64,000 nucleotides of DNA from Paraspadella gotoi (GCA_051294375.1 CM119263.1:1137756-1201755); one strand, 5' to 3'; shown: positions 12,951 to 25,440, numbered from the stretch's first letter. Notes: generated from the sequence alone by a model not told the origin. Made by a program: numbers and translations.

Positions 12951-13330
12951 TTCCCTTACTGCTCTGCGTTTAACTCAAGAAATAATTTTCTTTATCGATT
13001 TTTTATAGCGCCACCTTTTAAAAACACTCCACCAGATGGCGACAGAAAAACGTTTAAATTGTGTGAGATCCTGACGCGATAGCGACACGATACCGACAAG
13101 TAACCGACACTATTATGACAATGCCATTAGGATACCGACAAGTAACCGACACTATACTGACAATCCCGATAGGATACCGATTTGATCCCGAAAACTAAGC
13201 TATCTAAGTTATCCAACACGATGAAAGTCTAATAAGGGCACCAGTCGGCACCTACCAGGCTGGTATGGGCCAAGAGTGTCCTTGCGATATATACATTTGG
13301 GAAAAAATAATTTCTTTGTTGTTGTTTTTT
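12183..13330 (-). repeat. Right arm of large inverted duplication
   Basis: Reverse-complement partner of 10700-11970. The two arms differ by scattered one-base indels as well as substitutions. Within 13060-13200 a unit of roughly 50 bases containing ggataccgacaagtaaccgac is present about twice. Confidence 0.75.
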
Positions 13331-13479
13331 TTGTTGTTTGTTTTTTTTTCTATTCAACGCAAGAAATTGAGGAAATAATCTCAGTCTTGCCCCAAAAATG
13401 GCCTGAAAAACATGGGGAAAAAACAAATGGAGAAATCTCAGAAAAGATCATAAATCGAAGAAGAGTAAACATAAACATT

Positions 13480-13481
13480 AG

Positions 13482-13516
<35 letters not shown>

Positions 13517-13563
13517 AGATGAGAGAGAGAGGAGAGAGAGAGAGAGAGAGAGAGAGACGAGAG

Positions 13564-13612
<49 letters not shown>

Positions 13613-13835
13613 AGAGAGAGAGAGAGAAATTGAAATTAAAATATTGAAAGCAAAAGTTAGCTTAAGGACAGTGTTTTAAACTGCCTTTAAAAGCTACTTT
13701 TTGAAAAATTATTACTCATTCATATAATAACAATAAAGATGAGGAGAAGAGAGAGGAGAGATAGAGAGAGAGACGAGAGATGAGAGAGATAGAGAAGAGG
13801 AGAGAGAGAGAGAGAGGGAGAAGAGAGAGAGAGTT
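13480..13835. repeat. (GA)n-rich blocks
   Basis: Two GA-rich stretches (13480-13628 and 13739-13832) separated by about 110 bases of unique AT-rich sequence. Confidence 0.9.
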
Positions 13836-14560
13836 ATGGTACTAAGGTGGACAGGGAAGAAGAGGAGAGGGATGAGGAAAAGAGGAAAATGTGATCAAAA
13901 TAAAAGTGAAAATAAAAAAAAAGTTAAAAAAAGATTCATCTGGAGGAAATTGACCAAATGGTTTTGCCTCTCTTGGCCTGATATAAAGAATAGGAGTATC
14001 AAGCCACCAAAAACCAAAATCGGATCAGAGACTCGGGCGATCGCTGCAGGCATGGAATCGTCGGCTCCTGATTGCGTACCCCTTGGAACCAGCCTGGACC
14101 AATCAGCTTGCAAGAACAATCGAATTGAATTGAGAGAAAAGTTAAACTTAATCAAGATAAAAATGGAGAAATTTCAAATGGATATAAAATGGAAAAAGGA
14201 CGTTTATATTTGTATTAGAGAAAAGTTATATTAAATGAGTTACCTTATTGTATCATTCAACTCGCGCAAATATCAGGGAAGTCTAATGATATATTACCCT
14301 TTCCCATTCTTAGAATTCACTTCAAATAATAAAATACAAAAGGGGCTCCCACCTTATACCACAACACAATCAAAAAAAAGGATTTCATTCGTAATGACGA
14401 AACGAAAAAAACCATTACGAAAAAACCGCGGGCGTTCAGTCGAGCTTTTCTAAGAAAAGCTGCAACCAGTTTGGAGGAAATATATTTTCTTTCGCAATCC
14501 GTTTCTTTCTCTCGCAGTCGCGAATCCGTTGGGTTTTTTCCATCGGTTCCCAATTATTCA
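13836..14560. other. Unique DNA, no convincing gene
   Basis: A 132-codon plus-strand frame (13836-14234) crosses a GC-richer patch at 14030-14110. Most of it is Lys-rich AT-biased sequence and I recognise no domain, so I do not call a gene. Confidence 0.3.
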
Positions 14561-14573
14561 ACGCTATCTCTGT

Positions 14574-14579
14574 CTCTGT

Positions 14580-14629
<50 letters not shown>

Positions 14630-14695
14630 TCTCCTCTCTCTCTCTCTTCTCTCTCTCTCTCTTCTCTCTCTCTCTCTTTCCTTGTTTCTCCTTCT
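14574..14695. repeat. (CT)n microsatellite
   Basis: CT dinucleotides with regular TTC interruptions. Confidence 0.9.
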
Positions 14696-14809
14696 TCCTT
14701 TTTCTCCCCAAATAAACTTTAATGTCTCCAAAGGGATTTTTTATGCTAAATAGCTCTCTCTCACTCTCTTTCCTATTCTCTCGTTTCCTCTCGTTTTCTT
14801 TTATACGCA

Positions 14810-15180
14810 GACCCTTGTTGCTAAGCGACCGCGGCGTCTGCTTGAGTTAGGGTTGGGTGAGTGGTTCGAAGAGAGAGAGACGAAATGAGTGGAGGTGAAT
14901 TTCGAATGGTGAGATTTGCAACGTTTAACCCAACCTTTTCTTTCAGTAGTTTTGAGTGGCACTTCCGATCAAAGTTGTGAGTGGCACTTCCGTTAAAAGT
15001 GAGACTCAAATGAGAAATTGTGAGTTCCAGGCTCACGGCCTCGGGGCTCACCCCATCTTGTGAACAGTGAATTCAGTAAAGAAGACCTATGAGCGACGAT
15101 TGAAAAGTCCCGGGTTCAATCCCTCCATAGTCTGCATAGTCTTCAAGGTCTGGTTCCAAGAAGGAGACCCGTTACATTAC
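14810..15180 (+). repeat. Repeat-like block with tRNA-type B box
   Basis: Contains ggttcaatcc at 15113-15122, close to the Pol III B-box consensus GGTTCGANTCC, preceded by a GC-richer stretch with a short internal direct repeat (gagtggcacttccg, twice near 14955-14995). It could be a tRNA-derived SINE fragment. A complete tRNA fold is not evident. Confidence 0.35.
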
Positions 15181-15389
15181 TGAACAACTCATATATACAT
15201 TATACATTTATATACATTAAGCATGCATTATTTTGTAAATGGATCATGAGTTAAACCTTTGTGAAAGGCTTTTGGTGTCTTTTTAGGTTATCTCTCGCAA
15301 TTTTAATAATGATGCAACATCAAAGAATTTATCACCGCAAGTTCACTGACGTTAGAATCATCACAAGGAGTCAATGACAGTTAGCGTTT

Positions 15390-16150
15390 ATATGGAGACG
15401 ACGACGACGACGACGACGACGACGTATCAAACAAAGAATCTGCAATAGCGAAAACAATAAAGAAGACGACGACGATAATAACGAAGACGGCGATAATAAC
15501 GAAGACGATGACCGCGATATAACGACGATAACGCCAATAACGACGATAACGCCGATAACGACGATAACGACGATAACAACGATAACGACGCCATCGCCTC
15601 TGAATTTATGAGCCCCCTGGCGCCGAGTCTCCGAGTCTCTCAAGACTTTTTTCGGTTCCATCGAATCTTCGACCCAAAACAAAGAGAAACGAAACTGGAA
15701 TCTTAGTTTTTTCCTTCGACCAACAAATCGTCGGATTCCGTTGCTCACATTTTTCACTTCGAAACAAAAGAAGAAATGGGGGAGGAATAATAGAGGGAAA
15801 TGATGATGATGATGATTATGATAATGATGATGATGACGATTATGATGATGATGATTATGATGATGATGATGATGATGACATCTGTTTTGACTACAACGAC
15901 AATGACGATCGTTAAGATGACAATGAAGACGACGAAGACGACGACAAAACAGACCAACAGAGATAAAAACTTCTTACGTAAGAGAAACAAAAGACGAGGA
16001 CAATAGCGACATGCCGCTTACACCACAGAATACGACGACGACGACGACGACGACCGTAACACAGACAAAGCGTCATCAAGTTGCGTCGTAAATCGAAGGG
16101 CGAGGCGGAAATGACGTCATTGTCGTCGTCGTCGTCGTCGTCGTCGCCCC
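15390..16150. repeat. Cluster of triplet repeats (GAC, GATAAC, GAT)
   Basis: (GAC)n at 15397-15424, GATAAC/GACGATAAC repeats at 15470-15590, (GAT)n at 15799-15880, (GAC)n at 16033-16053 and (GTC)n at 16123-16146. The polar or Ile/Val-rich frames across these are repeat products. Confidence 0.85.
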
Positions 16151-16373
16151 GATAAACACAGTTCGTCAAATTGGGTTCAATTCTTTCTGAGTCACATTTT
16201 ACGTTACAATATAATCAATTCCAATCGTATACTAAATCAAATATTAAGATTTCAAAAACTCTTTACTCTAGTTAGAAAAACTCTCATACATACAATGATT
16301 TAAATTAACTATACTATTGCACGAAAAAAGGCGCTAAGTAGGCATGGAGCGTGGAGCGTCGCTTCGCTTTTCT

Positions 16374-16675
16374 TTATAGTAATATCCTTATTCCTTATTC
16401 CTTATTCCTTATTCCTTATTCCTTATAAAATCATAAAAATTTAAAATCATATATTATATATTTTTAATTTTAAGAACAGTTTTGGATTCGCTAAAAAAAA
16501 ACTGAAAAACTTTGAAAAACTTTGAACTTTTTTTTCTATTTTAATGGTTGAAAAGACATGAAAATTAATAACTATATATATTGATCTAACTTTTTATTAA
16601 GAATCAGAATCGTTAATAACAATTTTTAAAAAATATTTTGAAAATTGATTATTTTATAAGGATATTACTCTAATA
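16374..16675. mobile_element. Palindromic MITE-like element
   Basis: The left end tagtaatatccttat (16378) is mirrored by ataaggatattact near 16657, and the interior is AT-rich with partial dyad symmetry. A heptamer array of attcctt (about five copies, 16386-16425) has expanded at the left end. Related sequence continues to about 16815 and also occurs at 5810-6140. Confidence 0.5.
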
Positions 16676-17152
16676 TATTGTAATTAATGATACTGTTCCC
16701 CAAACAATATAAACAAAATATTTTTATCATTTATTATTTAATATATTATCTGACGTCTAAATATCCTTGTTTGTTCACTCAAATAAAATTTATGTTCCCC
16801 AGTGCTCCACTCTACGGCAGTGGGCAATGCCCGCTACATTATATCTCTTTTCCCTTCCACCCTTAACTTACCCTCTCCCTCCCCGCCCCCGAAACTCACC
16901 CACGCCCTGATGAAGTGAGAGATATCCAGGCAAAGGTTCAATGTCTCCCTTCGGCTGAACCATCGCGTTTTTTCTTTCCGTATAGGAGCGTCGTCCTCGC
17001 GTTTTGATGGAGCGACTCTACGTAGTCCTTCGCTTGGCGTGGAGCGGGACGTCGAGGAGGATCCGCTGGAGTGGGGGATTGAGTGAGTGGAGCGGAGTGG
17101 GATCAAAGGGAGACGTTTAAGAAAGTAATAAATTAAGGAAAATCAAGAGAGC
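16676..17152. other. Unique DNA, no gene called
   Basis: A 90-codon minus-strand frame (16834-17106) has mixed composition and lies in a GC-richer patch, but no splice context or family is recognised. Confidence 0.3.
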
Positions 17153-18040
17153 ATGTAAAACAAAAAAACCTTTTAGAACAAAGTATATTTTAAAACAAGC
17201 TGTTCGCGGAAACCTTTTAAGAACAAAGTAATTTAAAAAAAAGTCGTTCGGAAACTTTTAAGAACAAAGTATATTTTAAAACAAGTCTGTTCGCGGAAAA
17301 CCTTTTAAGAACAAAGTATATTTAAACAAAGTCTGTTCGCGTAAAACTTTTAAGAACAAAGTATATTTAAAACATAGTCTGTTTGCGGAAAAACCCTTTT
17401 AAGAACAAAGTATAATTTAAAACAAAATCTGTTGTGAAAACATTTTAAGAACAAAGTATATTTTAAAACAAAGTCTGTTCGCGAAAACATTTTAGAACAA
17501 AGAATCTTTAAAACAAAAAGCGTGTTGAAACAAAGTTCCGTTCGTTGAAAACATTTTTAAGACCAAAGTATATTTAAACAAATGTCTGTTTGTGAAAAAC
17601 ATTTTAGAAACAAAAGTATATTTAAAACAAAGTCTGTTAGCGAAAACATTTTAGGAACAAAGATATTTTAAACAAAAAAGCGTGTTGAAACAAAGTCCGT
17701 TCGTGAAAACATTTTAAGACAAAGCTATATTAAAACAAAGTACTGTTCGTGAAAACATTTTAAGAAAAAGTATATAAACAAAGTTTTCTGACATTTAAAC
17801 AGTTTTAAAAAAAGTCTGGTTTCGTGAAAAATTTAAGAACAAAGATCTTAACAAATAGTGTTGAAACAAAGTCTGTTCGTGGAAACATTTTAAGAACAAA
17901 GAGTAATTTTAAAACAAAGTCTGATTCGTGAAAAACATTTTAAGAACAAAGTATATTTAAAACAAAGTCTGTTCGGAAAACATTTTGAACAAAGAATTTA
18001 AAACAAACGAGAGCGTGTTTAAACAAAGGCAGTTCATGGA
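17153..18040. repeat. ~47 bp tandem array, about 18 copies
   Basis: The unit contains ttttaagaacaaagtatat followed by taaaacaaagtctgttcg and gaaaaca. Copies differ chiefly by one-base gains and losses in homopolymers, which suggests either fast decay or poor consensus quality. Two copies carry the variant gcgtgttgaaacaaag. Confidence 0.85.
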
Positions 18041-18189
18041 ATGTCCCTGCAAATCCTTGTTGTTGTTCTCGTCGTTGTCCTTTTTTTTAAATCTTAGGTA
18101 ATTTGCGCGTGGCGTCCTCAGGGGGACAAACGTCGTCCGTCGAAACGAACAAAAGGCAAACGTCTTTGATTTATTGTCAGAGAAAAACT

Positions 18190-18720
18190 CGTCGAAGAAG
18201 AATGAGGTCGAGGAGAGTTAAGAGGTGCGGAAGGAGGAAAGGAAAGGGAGGAAAGGAAAAGAAAGCCTGGAAAGGGAGGAAAGGAAAGGAAAGCCTGGAA
18301 AGGGAGGAAAGGAAAGGAAAGGAAAGGAAAAGAAGTGACAAGAAAAGGAAGGGAGGGAAAAGAGGTGAGGAATGAGTAGAGGAAAGGAGGAAAAGAAAAG
18401 AAAGGAATGGAAAGGAAAAGGGGGAAAGAATAAATGTAAAAGGAAAAGAAAAGGAGGGAAAATAAGGTGAGGAATGAGGAGAAAAAGAGAGAGAAAGAGA
18501 AAAAAAAGTGAAGGGAGTCAAAAATATAAGGAAAGAAAAAAGGAAGGAAGGAAGGAAGGAAGGAAGGAAGGAAGGAAGGAAGGAAGGAAGGAAGGAAGGA
18601 AGGAAGGAAAGGAAAAAAGAGGTTATGAAAAATAAGAAAACAAGAGAAAGGGCAACGAGGAAAAAGAGAAAAGAGAAAAGTTCTCAGTTAAAAAAGGAAA
18701 GGGAGGAAACGGAAAAATAA
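18190..18720. repeat. Polypurine domain with (GGAA)n
   Basis: About 500 bases that are almost all A or G on the plus strand: ggaaa/gaaag pentamers at 18230-18460, then about eighteen gaag tetramers at 18540-18611. It is followed by ordinary AT-rich DNA to about 19200 with no gene seen. Confidence 0.9.
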
Positions 18721-19239
18721 AAATAAAAAGAAAATGAACGATAATAAATGAAAAGAATGAGAGTGAAATCAGATTTTGATAAAATTATAAATCATTTATA
18801 AGACAAAAAAACGACGCTCATGTTAAAGACCTCCTAAGTTATATTTTATATTCCGTTTAAAAACCGGAAGTTAAACCCAACACGAGGTTCAGCGCCATCT
18901 TGACTTCAACGCCATCTCGATTCGAGCTACGTCGTCTCTCGTCCCTCGCTCGGGAAATATATTGCTTTCCCTGAGTTCAAAGTTCCTTCCTTTGTTCCTT
19001 TGTTCTTTCACTCTCACTTTTTCACTCCTTCACTATTTTATCTTCTTCACTCTCTTTTCTCATTCACTTCTTCAAATCTTTATTTTATTCACTTTTTCAC
19101 TTCATCACTTTATCACTCCACTTTAAAAACTTTATTTTTTTTACTTCACAACTTTTTTACTTTTAAAATCCTTCGCTTTTTCACTCCACTTTTTAACAAC
19201 GGCCTTCTTTGGCTCTCTCTCTCTCTCTCTCTCTCTCTC

Positions 19240-19264
19240 NNNNNNNNNNNNNNNNNNNNNNNNN
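19240..19264. other. 25-N assembly gap
   Basis: Exactly 25 N inside a CT run, beside a duplicated block. Confidence 0.95.
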
Positions 19265-19278
19265 TCTCTCTCTCTCCT

Positions 19279-19322
<44 letters not shown>

Positions 19323-19775
19323 GCAAACCAATCATTCATCGTCATTTATCGTGATTCTGTGAAATTTTTTCGTCGATATTTTACGGCATTCTTCACTCTG
19401 TCTCTCCCTCTTTCTTTCTTTCTTTCTTTCTCTCTCTTTCTCTTCTTCTCTCTCTCTCTCTTTATCTTACTCTCTCACTCTCTTTATGTCTCTCTTTTTT
19501 TTTTTTTATCACTCTCTCTCTCTCTCCTTACTCTCTATTTCTCATTCTCTCTCTTTCTCTCCTTTCTCTGTCTTTCTGTCTTTCCTTCTCTCTTGCTCTT
19601 CTTCTCTCTCTCTCTCTATCCTTTCTGTTTCCCCTTGTTCTTCTCTGTTTCTTCTCTCTGTCTCTCTCTCTCTCTCTTCTCTTCTCTTCTCTCTCTCTCT
19701 CTCAACGTTTTTTTTTCCCTCATCCATTCCCGGAATCCCTCCCATATTTTTCTATTTTTGATCTCTCTCCTTTTT
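19265..19775 (+). repeat. Pyrimidine-rich block, copy 1 of a duplication
   Basis: The landmarks catcgtcatttatcgtgat (19337) and ccctcatccattcccgg (19717) both recur in the same order at 20171-20745. The sequence between is CT-rich. Long Leu/Ser frames across it are repeat products. Confidence 0.7.
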
Positions 19776-20149
19776 TTTTCACTATTTCACGTATTTATAG
19801 TTTGGTCCTCTAAACCCATTTTTAATCAGTTTTAAAATTCTTGTTATTTTTAAAACTCCTTCCACTCCTACAGTTTTTTACTCCTACAGTTTTTCACTCC
19901 TATACTCTTTCTTCAACCTTCAACTCAATCGAGGTCAATGACCTCAACGTCGGTCATCGTTCTCCCCATTTCAATGGATGAGCCTTAAATGCGTCACAGA
20001 AAAAAAAAGTTTTATTTAATTCATTGGGTCATTTTTTAGTATTTATTTTTGTAAGTATTTTATTTTCAGTATTATACAACTCTATTTTTCTACTTAGCGT
20101 TTCTTTATGTTATTCCTCTTTACTCTCACCTCAAAATTTCTTCTCTCTC

Positions 20150-20745
20150 TCTCTTCATCTCTCTCTCTCTCTCGCTTCCAAACCATCATTCATCGTCATT
20201 TATCGTGATCGACATTGCTGTGAATTTTTGTCCGTCGATAGTTTCCGCATTCTTTCACTCTGTCTCTCCCTCTTTCTTTCTTATCTTTCTTTCTCTCTCT
20301 TTCTCTTTGCTCTCTCTCTCTCTTTATCTTGACTCGGTATCGTCACTACTCGCCATCTAAGGTGTACCTCCTCTGCTTTATATAGTTTCAACTCTCTCTC
20401 TCATCATGATCTCTCATCTCCTCTCTCTCTCTGTCCGTTGGGTCCGTCTCTCTGCTCTTCCATGCCTTCTCTACTGTTCACCGTCTTCTCTCTCTCTTTT
20501 CTCTCTCTTTCTCTTCTCTCTCTTCTCTCTGTTTTACTCTTCTCTCTTTGTCTCAGTTTCGTCCTCTCATCTGTTTTCTCCTCTCCTCGTCTCATTCTTC
20601 TCCGTGCAGTTTCTCCTCTCTCTGTCTTCTCCCTCTTTTCTCTCCGTCTCTCTTCTCTCTCCTCTCAAAGCGTTGTTTTTTTTCCCTCATCCATGTCTCC
20701 GGAATCCCATCCCATATTTTTTCTTCGTATTTTTTGGAATCACTT
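20150..20745 (+). repeat. Pyrimidine-rich block, copy 2 of a duplication
   Basis: Second copy of 19265-19775, with extra single bases and small insertions relative to it, the pattern of an uncorrected long read. Confidence 0.65.
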
Positions 20746-20789
20746 TTTCAGTCGAGACTTTTTTCTTGCATTGCCTCCATTCCTCTCAT

Positions 20790-20962
20790 CTCGTCAGCTG
20801 GAGGAAAGGCTAATAAAAAGAAAAGAGGGCAAAACGCCTGATCAAAGCTGGCTCTCATCAGGCGATAAGCTAACTTAACCTTATACTAGAGCTTTGGACC
20901 TCACTATTTTCCAAGATGTTCTTTTCAATTCATTGAATTTACCCATTTTTTTAAATTCATTA

Positions 20963-21006
<44 letters not shown>

Positions 21007-21542
21007 CTCTCTCTCATCTGTTCTCTTCTCTCTCTCTCTCTCTCGTCTCTCTCAAAACGCTTTCGGGAATTTCGATACGCGTCATGCTTTTTATGAGAAA
21101 TTTTTGTTCAGCCGAGCAAAAAAAAAAAAGGAGAAAAAAAATCCGTATAAAAAAGGAGAAAGAAGCTCGAAGCAAAAAGAAGGAATTTTTTTCTCTCTCA
21201 CTTTGGCTCCCATTTTTTCGTTTCTTTATTTCCTCCGCCCCTCTTGCCCCCCTCCCCCTTCGCCCCCCCACCCCGTCTTTCCCACAACTCGCCCCGCCTC
21301 CGCCCGCCTCTCTCCCCCTCCGCCAATATTTCCGACATTTTTATTCCGAAATTGAGTTTATGAGATAAGACGCCATCATTTTCATGGCGAAAATTTGAAA
21401 CGTGAGATTGAGGTGAGAAGCGGTCCGTGAATAATTTCATGGATGTTGGATTTTGTCTCAGGGTGTAAATGGAGGGAGTGAACGACTCAACGTTAATCCG
21501 TAGGCGTGAAAATTCGTAGGGGCAATAGACATCTTCTCTCTT
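20790..21542 (+). repeat. ~760 bp direct duplication, copy 1
   Basis: Begins with ggaggaaaggctaataaaaa and runs through a CT block, a GC-rich segment of ccccctccgcc type and an aagacgccatcatt phrase. It is repeated in the same order at 21568-22330, separated by a 25-N gap. Confidence 0.8.
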
Positions 21543-21567
21543 NNNNNNNNNNNNNNNNNNNNNNNNN
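21543..21567. other. 25-N assembly gap
   Basis: Exactly 25 N at the junction between the two copies of a direct duplication. Confidence 0.95.
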
Positions 21568-21748
21568 GAGGAAAGGCTAATAAAAAGGAAAGAGGGGCAA
21601 AACGCCTGATCAAAGCTGGCTCTCATCAGGCGATATAGCTAACTTAACCATTATACTAGAGCTTTGGACCTCCACTTTTTATTTTCCAAGATGTCTTTTC
21701 AATTCATTGAATTTACCCATTTTTTTCAATTCATTGCTTCTCTCTCTC

Positions 21749-21792
<44 letters not shown>

Positions 21793-22330
21793 CTCTACTC
21801 TTTTCTCTTCTCTCTCTCTCTCTCTTCTCTCTCTTTCAAAACGCTTTCGGGAATTTCGATACGCGTCATGCTTTTTATGAGAAATTTTTCAGCGCGAGCA
21901 AAAAAAAATGGAAGGAAAAAAAAATCCGTATAAAAAAGGAGAAAGAAGCTCGAAGCAAAAAGAAGGAATTTTTTTCTCTCTCACTTTGGCTCCATTTTTT
22001 CGTTTCTTTATTTCCTCCGCCCCCTCCGCCCCCCTCCCCCTTCGCCCCCCCCCCCCACCCCGTCTTATCCCAACTCTCGCCCCGCCCCGCCTCTCTCCCC
22101 CTCCGCCAATATTTTCGCACATTTTTATTCCGGAAATTGAGTTTATGAGATAAGACGCCATCATTTTCATGGCGAAATTTGAAACGGTGAGTATTGAGGG
22201 TGAGAGCGGTGCCGTGAATAGATTTCATGGATGTTGGATTTTGTCTCTGGGTGTGAAATGGAGGGAGTGAACGACTCAACGTTAATCCGTAGGCGTGAAA
22301 GATTCCAGGGCAATGGACATTGCGTGAAGA
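21568..22330 (+). repeat. ~760 bp direct duplication, copy 2
   Basis: Near-identical partner of 20790-21542. Differences are mainly in homopolymer and CT-run length. 22331-22900 after it is unique DNA with no gene seen. Confidence 0.8.
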
Positions 22331-22900
22331 TGGGCATTGCGTGACATTGGTGAAGAGAACTAGATTTGAAATTTCTTTCTGTACCATTAAGAGTATAGTT
22401 GTTAAAAATTAACAATTTTAATTAGAGAAATACAATATCTAATTTGAATATCTAAACCTAACTTGTTTTTACTTCAATCTGAATTCTGAATCATGCGAAA
22501 ATTTAAACACAATTTGAAAGTAAAAACGAATTTTGAAGACTTAAAAATACGAATCATATCTGAATTATTGATTAAATTATACATACAATACTATCGGTAA
22601 ACCTGACACATTTAAACGAGATCAAATACATGACTCAATAAATGATATCCCGTGATACCGGGCGACATCACTCAATAGACAAACTCTGTCTGACTTTTAA
22701 GCAATGACAGAAAACTCAAGGCGAAGGCGCAAAGTATCCGACGCCACACATAGAAATTCCTGCGTGGATTTCGTTCGTCGGTTTGTGACGATAAAACTGA
22801 ATTTGTCGCCTGAATATTTAATTTTTATTCGCCTTTTATATCTTTCGCTTTTATCTTTATGCGAAACGGTATCCGTACTGGGTTTCTTGTATTTTATAAA

Positions 22901-22925
22901 NNNNNNNNNNNNNNNNNNNNNNNNN
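22901..22925. other. 25-N assembly gap
   Basis: Exactly 25 N. Confidence 0.95.
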
Positions 22926-22994
22926 TGAGGTTTTTTACATCAATTTTCGGGGAATTGGACTGAATTCGTTACGCAGAGCAATGATTGAGAGGAG

Positions 22995-23365
22995 CGGGGA
23001 AGAGAGAGAGAGAGAGAGAGAGAGATGAGAGAGAAGAGAGAGAGAGAGAGAGAGAGCAAGAGAAGCAGAAAGAGAGAGATAGAGTGAGAGAGAGAGAGAG
23101 AGAAGAGACGAGAGAAGATGTGAGTAGAGGAGTAGCGTAGATGATAGAATAGATAGATAGATAGATAGTATATAGATAGATAGATAGATATAGATTAGAT
23201 TAGATATTATGAATTGATGGATTAGATAGTAGATAGAAGTACTCATAGAGATGTAATAGATAAGAGATAGATAGATAGGTCACGATGAGGGGAGAGAGAG
23301 AGAGAGAGAAGAGAGAGTAGTAGAGGAGAGAGAGCCAGAGAGAGAAGAAGAGAGAGAGAAGCCCC
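22995..23365. repeat. (GA)n and (GATA)n microsatellites
   Basis: GA runs at 22995-23110 and 23290-23365 flank a degenerate gata/atag tetramer array at 23140-23280. Confidence 0.9.
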
Positions 23366-23369
23366 TGAA

Positions 23370-25440
23370 GAAGATGGAATATAACGTTGATTCACCGATT
23401 ATTCACTTGTTCGATCGACCCCATATGATAATATTTCACATGAAATTATAGACGCAAGAAACGTGTAGGAATAGTATTTTCACAGAATGTGATCGCGTGA
23501 TTTGCTCGAGAGTTTTTCTGCCTATAATATAAAAATAAAAAATCTTGATGTAATCGAACGAAATATTCACGCGAGCGAAACTGAATTTCTTTACGACTTT
23601 TCACACAACCCGAGCGGGTGATTTTCTTCTTGCCTCATTGGCAGTGCCTCCTGCTTCCTTTCTGAGCCATCAATTTTTGCAATCCCGGCGATTATTCCTT
23701 CCTCATTTCTTGTCGAACCATCACTTTTTCTATCATGTCTCTCCTAATCTTTTTCTGACAGGCTCTGCCTTTCATGCTTTTTTCTTACATCCTGTATGTC
23801 TTCCTCTTATTCTGTTCTCTATCATTTTCTAGCATTCTACCCATCTCTCCTCAACTTTTTATTCTCATCCTGATATTGCTGTCCTCTTATTTCTTTCTCC
23901 CTATCGTTTTGCCTACATCTCTCTCCTCATCTTTTTCTCCATCCTGAATATGCTTGCCTCTTATTCTTTCGTCTATCATTTTCTACATCCTCCTTCATCT
24001 TTTCTTTAACATCCTGATTGTTCCTTCTTATTCTTTCTCTATCAGTTTTCTACCACCTCTCGTCGCTCCATCTTTTTCTACAGTCCTCCTCTGATATCTT
24101 CCTCTTTTATTCTGTTTCTCTCAGCATTTTCTAACATCTCTCCTCCTCTTTTTTCTACATCCTGATGATGCTTCTGCCTCTTATTCTTTTCTCGTATCAT
24201 TTTACTACATCTACGTCTCTCATCTTTTTCTACATCCCTCTAATGCTTCCTCTTATACTTTTCTTCTATCGTTTTCTACACATCTCCTTCCTCATCCTTT
24301 TTTCTACATTCCTGGAGTTAATGGCATTTCTCTTCTAATTCTTTCTCTATCATTTTCTACATCTCTCCTTCATATCTTTTTTTCGTGACATGCCTGATAT
24401 GGCTTGCCTTTCTTATTTCTCTTCGTGTTATCAATTTCTCTTTCATCTCTTCCTCACTCTTTCTACATCCTCTGTATTGCTTTGTCCTCTTACTCTCCTT
24501 TCTCTTATCGTTTTCTACTTCCCTTCCCTAATCTTTCTGCATTTCCTCTTGTTTACCTTCCCTCTTCCTCTTATCCAAAATTTTTTCGATTTTTCTCTTC
24601 TCGTGTGCTCTCTCTTTCTCTCTTCTTCTCTCTCTTCTCTTCTCTCTCTCTCTCTCCTCTCTCTCTTATTTCGCACCAACAACAACCATTATACCCCTCT
24701 AATCGGGATTTCCGATTTAATCATCCCAGTCTCTTTCTCCCCTTCACTGATTTACGAAACTCCTTTTCGTTCACAGCCCCCGTCTCAATGGTTCAATTAA
24801 CGGGTGAAAAACTGAGTAGATGATCACGACCTCCGATCGACACCGTCAATTGTCATCCTCAGCGGAAGTCCTTGTGAAAGGTAACTACCGATATATGGAG
24901 AGTAGAGCAAAGCGAGAAATGAATGCGTCCTCGCCCGTTTATTCCCACCGTCTCTCTCTCTCTCTCTCTCTTGCTCTCTCTTCTCTCCTCCTCCTCTTCT
25001 CTCTCTCTCTTGTCTCTCTCTCTCCATCTCTCTCTGCTCTCTCTCTCATCCCCATCAAAAGGCCATTTTCCGGACTCGAGACTATAGGGATCGCATGTAA
25101 CCGATGGCTTGTAAAATATTTTTCACCAAATACCCTGTCTTCTGTTTTTTGAATAGTGAGAATAATTCCGCTGCTTGGTCTGTTAAATATTCTTCTGCTG
25201 ACAACTGTGGTGTTTCTTTCGTAACTCCCGACATATTTTTTCCCGAGAAAGGAGCGTGATAAGTTTTTTTTAGTGAACATGTGCAGATGAGTAATAGAGT
25301 GTATATACTTTGTGTCTTAAACCAATTTTAGAAGTCTGTTTTTCATTTTTTTGTGCGCAATATTCGTGAAACATTTAGATCTAGAGAGAAATAAAGTTGT
25401 CATTAACCAAATAAGTCTTTCATTTAACAAAAAAAAAACC
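23370..25440 (+). repeat. Direct duplication with 65 bp minisatellite, noisy copy
   Basis: Runs in parallel with 25497-26945. Shared landmarks are the cgttgattcaccgatt phrase (23385), the cccgagcgg phrase (23610), a minisatellite (23700-24560), the cagcggaagtccttgtgaaagg phrase region (24858) and ataattccgct (25159). This copy has many extra bases relative to the other. The minisatellite unit is about 65 bases (ctacatctctcctcatcttt... ending tctctatcatttt). Confidence 0.75.

Noticed and set aside
15754-16169. Poly-Ile, poly-Met and poly-Asp frames
   Set aside because: They are read-outs of the GAT and GAC triplet arrays with no flanking coding signal.
17153-18040. Possible CRISPR-like repeat-spacer array
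   Set aside because: The 47-bp units are contiguous with no unique spacers, no cas genes are present, and the DNA is eukaryotic.
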